Positions 13,643-16,082 of a DNA stretch of 16,082 nucleotides are shown one piece after another; the stretch's first letter is position 1, and every line of letters starts with the position of its first letter. The stretch is taken from contig JAJUHH010000017.1 of assembly GCA_029267975.1 (NCBI GenBank), forward strand, positions 1 through 16,082. The letters are read 5' to 3'. Under the pieces are notes generated by a model, which was not told the origin of the DNA, searched no databases, and was given only the letters and a program-made list of their open reading frames with translations. The stretch is from Clostridiales bacterium. Lineage in GTDB: Bacteria; Bacillota; Clostridia; Lachnospirales; Lachnospiraceae. Both the position numbers and the translations under genes were made by a program.

Positions 13643-14992
13643 ATGAAAAGATATAAGAGAGTACTTTTGAAGCTGTGTTTATTATTCGTATTCACTACAG
13701 TTTCATCTTCCATACCGGAACTCATGCCTGCACAAATTGTGGAGGCGGCAGTAAAGGCACCAACACTAAAGGAGACCAAGAAGACCCTGTATCTGGGAGG
13801 TGCCTCTTATACGGTAAAGGTTAATAATCTTGTGAAAGACGCAAAGATTACTTATGCAAGCTCTAACAAAAAAATAGCCACCGTAAGCAAAAGCGGCAAG
13901 ATTACCCCTGTAGCAGAGGGGAAAGTAACCATAACCGTTACAGTAAAGCAAAATAATAAAACCTACACCTTAAAAGAGACGATAACCGTCAAGAAGAAGG
14001 TACTTACTGCCAGCCAGCTTTATGAAAAATGTGGACCCGCCACGGTGGAAATTCAGGTGGAAAATACAGAAAGCAAGGAATCAGCCTTAGGCTCAGGCTT
14101 CTTTATTACAGAGAATACGATTGTAACCAATTACCATGTGATTTCCGGTGCAAATAAAATACAAGTAATCACAAACGATGAAAAAACCTATGAGGTGGTG
14201 AGTATTGAAGGCTACAGCGAAGCTCTTGACCTGGCTGTACTTAAGATCAAATCCTCTGGCCATACCTACCTGCAGCCCTATAGCGGCAAGATAAGTGTTG
14301 GTGATAAAGTATATGCCCTGGGCAGTCCCCGGGGTCTGACAGGAACCATGTCCGATGGTATCATTTCAACAGTATCCCGCGTCGTAGATGGAATAGATTA
14401 TGTTCAGACCACAGCGCCTATCTCAAACGGTAACAGCGGTGGTCCGCTCCTGAATGAGTACGGTGAGGTTGTTGGCGTGAATACCTTTGTCATCAAGGAT
14501 TCGCAGAACTTAAACTTCGCGATTAATATCAAGGAACTTGAAAAGCTTGACACCAGCAAGCCGGTATCGGTAGAGAATTATTATAAGGAATACCAGGAGT
14601 CACGTATCGCAACCCTTTTTAAGGGGAGAATGCAGGAAGATCCGGTGAAAAGCCAAAGTGATAGTGATCAGCAGGTAGTGCCTGACTATACTTTGCTGTC
14701 CGGAACGGTGACGGCAGCAGAGAAGAGCGATTTTTATCGTATAACGGTTACCAAGGAAGGGTGGTTCTACGGTATCATTTATCTTGAATCCAGGGAGGAT
14801 ATGAAGAACGCTTATCTGGGAATATATGATAAGTCGGGAAGACGGTTGGCAAATTGTTACGAAAATGCTTCCTATAATTCTGTCTACACAATCGCCTATA
14901 TCAAACCGGGTGACTATTATATCGGTGTTTATCTGCCGGATGGCTATACCGGCTCGGACCTGCCTTATAACTTTATCTGGACACAGTACTAA
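13643..14992 (+). CDS. Secreted HtrA/trypsin-like serine protease with Ig-like (BIG2) domain
   Basis: This 449-residue protein starts with a signal peptide (basic 1-6, hydrophobic 7-22, likely cleavage near VEA-AVK, 35/36). A BIG2-like Ig domain follows (~39-116; ITYASSNKKIATVSKSGKIT at 69-88). A chymotrypsin-fold protease domain (~124-300) has the full triad: His165 in VTNYHV, Asp196 in ALDLAVLKI and Ser265 in NGNSGGPL. The C-terminal ~100 residues (~350-449) resemble a PPC-type beta domain (DFYRITV, YIKPGDYYIGVYL). There is no PDZ domain, unlike DegP. It probably cleaves proteins at the cell surface or outside; substrate unknown. ATG at 13643 follows GGGGG by 7 bases and places the signal peptide correctly; an in-frame ATG at 13610 would add 11 polar residues ahead of it. 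No partner gene is adjacent. Confidence 0.88.
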   Translation: MKRYKRVLLKLCLLFVFTTVSSSIPELMPAQIVEAAVKAPTLKETKKTLYLGGASYTVKVNNLVKDAKITYASSNKKIATVSKSGKITPVAEGKVTITVTVKQNNKTYTLKETITVKKKVLTASQLYEKCGPATVEIQVENTESKESALGSGFFITENTIVTNYHVISGANKIQVITNDEKTYEVVSIEGYSEALDLAVLKIKSSGHTYLQPYSGKISVGDKVYALGSPRGLTGTMSDGIISTVSRVVDGIDYVQTTAPISNGNSGGPLLNEYGEVVGVNTFVIKDSQNLNFAINIKELEKLDTSKPVSVENYYKEYQESRIATLFKGRMQEDPVKSQSDSDQQVVPDYTLLSGTVTAAEKSDFYRITVTKEGWFYGIIYLESREDMKNAYLGIYDKSGRRLANCYENASYNSVYTIAYIKPGDYYIGVYLPDGYTGSDLPYNFIWTQY

Positions 14993-15074
14993 TCCAAAGT
15001 AATGGTCCTTGCAGCACTGATTTTAAGGGTTTCAAAATATGAAACGAAAGAATAGGCTGTTACGCTTGGTATAC

Positions 15075-15126
15075 GAGAGAGGAAGGGGCAGGCTGTCTGA
15101 GGGATGAGCTTGTTCCTTCCTTTCTT
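15075..15126 (+). terminator. 20-bp RNA hairpin downstream of the protease, possible terminator
   Basis: Positions 15075-15094 pair with 15107-15126 along all 20 positions on the plus-strand RNA, with five G-U pairs (15075, 15079, 15087, 15088 and 15091) and a 12-base loop. On the minus strand those five become A-C mismatches, so the fold is strand-specific. The 3' arm is pyrimidine-rich (TTCCTTCCTTTCTT) but no clean U-tract follows. It lies 82 bases after the protease stop and could end its transcript or protect the 3' end. Confidence 0.5.
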
Positions 15127-15205
15127 AATGTCTTGTAGCTTGCGAATGACTTTTTCTTCTTTGCATACGTAATATTACAGAGCAAACAGCCTCTGAAAAA
15201 AGCCC

Positions 15206-15234
15206 TTGACAATTGATTTACAAAAATATATAAT
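15206..15234 (+). promoter_or_regulatory. Perfect consensus sigma-A promoter of the rpsL operon
   Basis: TTGACA (15206-15211), exactly 17 bases, and TATAAT (15229-15234), with no mismatch. Transcription should start near 15241, giving a leader of about 160 bases to rpsL. Confidence 0.9.
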
Positions 15235-15240
15235 CTACTA

Positions 15241-15260
15241 GCGTGCAGATTTCTGCATGC
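15241..15260 (+). promoter_or_regulatory. Hairpin at the predicted 5' end of the rpsL mRNA
   Basis: GCGTGCAG (15241-15248) pairs with CTGCATGC (15253-15260), 8 bp with one G-U pair and a 4-base loop. The hairpin begins at the expected transcription start. Two U-runs follow (15267-15272 and 15279-15283). It may stabilise the transcript or serve as an attenuator. Confidence 0.4.
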
Positions 15261-15402
15261 AATGTATTTTTTGTGCGCTTTTTGTTGATGCTTATATAGT
15301 ATCAGAAAAAGCCGATTAAAACCACAGAATTCTTTATCAATAACAAGCGGATTGACGTTCAATTTGACTTGTTCCGAACAATTTTCAGGAGGTGAAAAAT
15401 TA

Positions 15403-15825
15403 ATGCCTACATTTAACCAGCTAGTAAGAAAAGGCAGACAGACAATGGAAAAGAAATCTACAGCACCTGCTTTGCAGAAGGGTTTCAATTCATTGAACAA
15501 GAGAACAACAGATGTATCTTCTCCTCAAAAGAGAGGTGTTTGTACAGCAGTAAGAACAGCAACCCCTAAGAAGCCTAACTCAGCGCTTCGTAAGATTGCC
15601 AGAGTTCGTCTGTCCAACGGAATCGAAGTAACCAGCTATATCCCTGGTGAAGGTCACAACCTTCAGGAGCATAGCGTTGTTCTGATCAGAGGTGGACGTG
15701 TTAAGGACTTACCTGGTACACGTTATCACATCATCAGAGGTACCCTTGATACTGCAGGCGTTGCCAAGAGAAAACAGGCACGTTCCAAGTACGGTGCTAA
15801 GAGACCGAAGGATGCTAAGAAATAA
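15403..15825 (+). CDS. rpsL: 30S ribosomal protein S12
   Basis: This 140-residue protein is a complete S12: MPTFNQLVRKGRQ (1-13), PQKRGVCTAVRTATPKKPNS (41-60), IEVTSYIPGEGHNLQEHS (74-91) and RGGRVKDLPGTRYHIIRG (96-113). It sits at the decoding centre of the small subunit and controls accuracy. The extra ~15 residues before PQKRGVC (15-40 region) are the normal Firmicute insertion. Lys56 and Lys101, the equivalents of E. coli positions 42/43 and 87/88 where streptomycin-resistance changes arise, are both wild-type. ATG at 15403 follows AGGAGG (15388-15392) closely; an upstream in-frame ATG at 15352 is not used. It leads the str operon, with rpsG following. Confidence 0.98.
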   Translation: MPTFNQLVRKGRQTMEKKSTAPALQKGFNSLNKRTTDVSSPQKRGVCTAVRTATPKKPNSALRKIARVRLSNGIEVTSYIPGEGHNLQEHSVVLIRGGRVKDLPGTRYHIIRGTLDTAGVAKRKQARSKYGAKRPKDAKK

Positions 15826-16061
15826 TCTGCTAATTAAATTAAGTTAAGTGCCGGGATTAATTTTTTATTGACCGTTGATTCATGAAAGGGGATTGGGTTT
15901 CCCATCTGCCTTGTTGTATTTTCTGTGGGTTACAGATTGAACTTTGGAAGATAAGGAAATAAAACTGAGCACGAACACAAACGGTTAAAAAGTTGTGAGT
16001 ACCGTTGAATTAATGGCTGGCGAAGATTTAGTCGTCAAGCATAGTTAAGGAGGGAAGAAAC
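15826..16061 (+). promoter_or_regulatory. Structured rpsL-rpsG intergenic RNA, candidate regulatory leader of rpsG
   Basis: The 236-base gap is long for this pair. AAATTAA (15836-15842) pairs with TTAATTT (15857-15863), and a run of T follows, a weak attenuator. ACCGTTGA occurs at 15871-15878 and again at 16001-16008, and AACGGT at 15980-15985 can pair with either. GAT-GGG/CCCATC and CTGT/ACAG hairpins lie between. In E. coli the S7 protein binds this intercistronic region; whether that holds here is inference. I see no good promoter in it. Confidence 0.4.
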
Positions 16062-16082
16062 GTGCCAAGAAAAGGACATATA
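16062..16082 (+). CDS. rpsG: 30S ribosomal protein S7, first seven codons
   Basis: GTG at 16062 opens MPRKGHI, the standard start of bacterial S7, and the frame runs off the window. AAGGAGGG (16047-16054) lies 7 bases upstream. S7 nucleates assembly of the 30S head and normally follows rpsL in the str operon, as here. The GTG start with a strong ribosome binding site is unusual only in being a non-ATG start for an abundant protein. Confidence 0.92.

Larger units (their letters stand above)
14993..15402. other. 410-base intergenic region before rpsL
   Basis: No credible gene on either strand. It holds a small GTTTCA/TGAAAC hairpin (15029-15045), a long G-U-rich hairpin (15075-15126), a CAGAG/CTCTG hairpin (15078 of the next hundred, i.e. 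15178-15195), the consensus rpsL promoter (15206-15234) and a ~160-base rpsL leader. Confidence 0.7.

Noticed and set aside
15060..15500. 146-residue minus-strand frame across the rpsL leader and start
   Set aside because: It is antisense to the rpsL promoter and coding region, with no ribosome binding site and no family resemblance.
15868..15896. TTGACC as an internal promoter for rpsG
   Set aside because: No acceptable -10 hexamer lies 16-18 bases downstream.

Overview
The window looks like chromosome of a low-GC, spore-forming, anaerobic Firmicute, most likely a Clostridia/Lachnospiraceae member of the Lachnoclostridium (Clostridium phytofermentans-like) type. This is inferred from protein content, not from a search. 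The evidence is a complete cotJA-cotJB-cotJC spore-coat operon, a SleB-type wall hydrolase, a Clostridia-style S12 with its insertion, a PPi-type phosphofructokinase, a THF riboswitch ahead of folT, and strong AGGAGG ribosome binding sites throughout. I see no IS element, phage, CRISPR array, tRNA or rRNA. The content is core or housekeeping genes in a patchwork of short transcription units.

Layout. 1-45 (-): the first codons of a His/Cys-rich DUF1292-like protein. 282-2699 (+): a PD-(D/E)XK nuclease fused to an XPD/DinG-type Fe-S helicase. 2709-2754: terminator hairpin. 4638-2813 (-): a two-gene operon of a diacylglycerol-kinase-family lipid kinase followed by a VanZ-family membrane protein. 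4938-6138 (+): cotJABC. 6243-6982 (+): THF riboswitch plus folT. 7061-8278 (+): PPi-PFK. 8300-8383: an array of 12 seven-base units, then a convergent terminator. 9800-8427 (-): SleB-like hydrolase with two SH3 domains. 10664-9936 (-): PlsC-type acyltransferase. 11928-10807 (-): RpoD (SigA). 12201-12359 (+): a 52-residue membrane micro-protein. 13343-12363 (-): WYL-type regulator. 13643-14992 (+): secreted HtrA-like serine protease with an Ig-like domain. 15403-15825 (+): rpsL. 16062 to the edge (+): start of rpsG.

How the genes relate. There are three loose themes. One is the envelope and lipids: lipid kinase, VanZ, PlsC, SleB-like hydrolase and secreted protease. The second is sporulation (cotJ). 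The third is core information processing (rpoD, rpsL-rpsG, helicase-nuclease). folT is under folate feedback through its riboswitch, and the PPi-PFK is a glycolytic enzyme. Sigma-A promoters with good hexamers can be read for most units. The best is TTGACA-17-TATAAT ahead of rpsL.

No clearly new multi-gene system is visible. The least explained items are the period-7 repeat array, two structured RNA regions around rpsL, a terminator-like hairpin lying inside the oppositely oriented WYL gene, and the membrane micro-protein beside rpoD.
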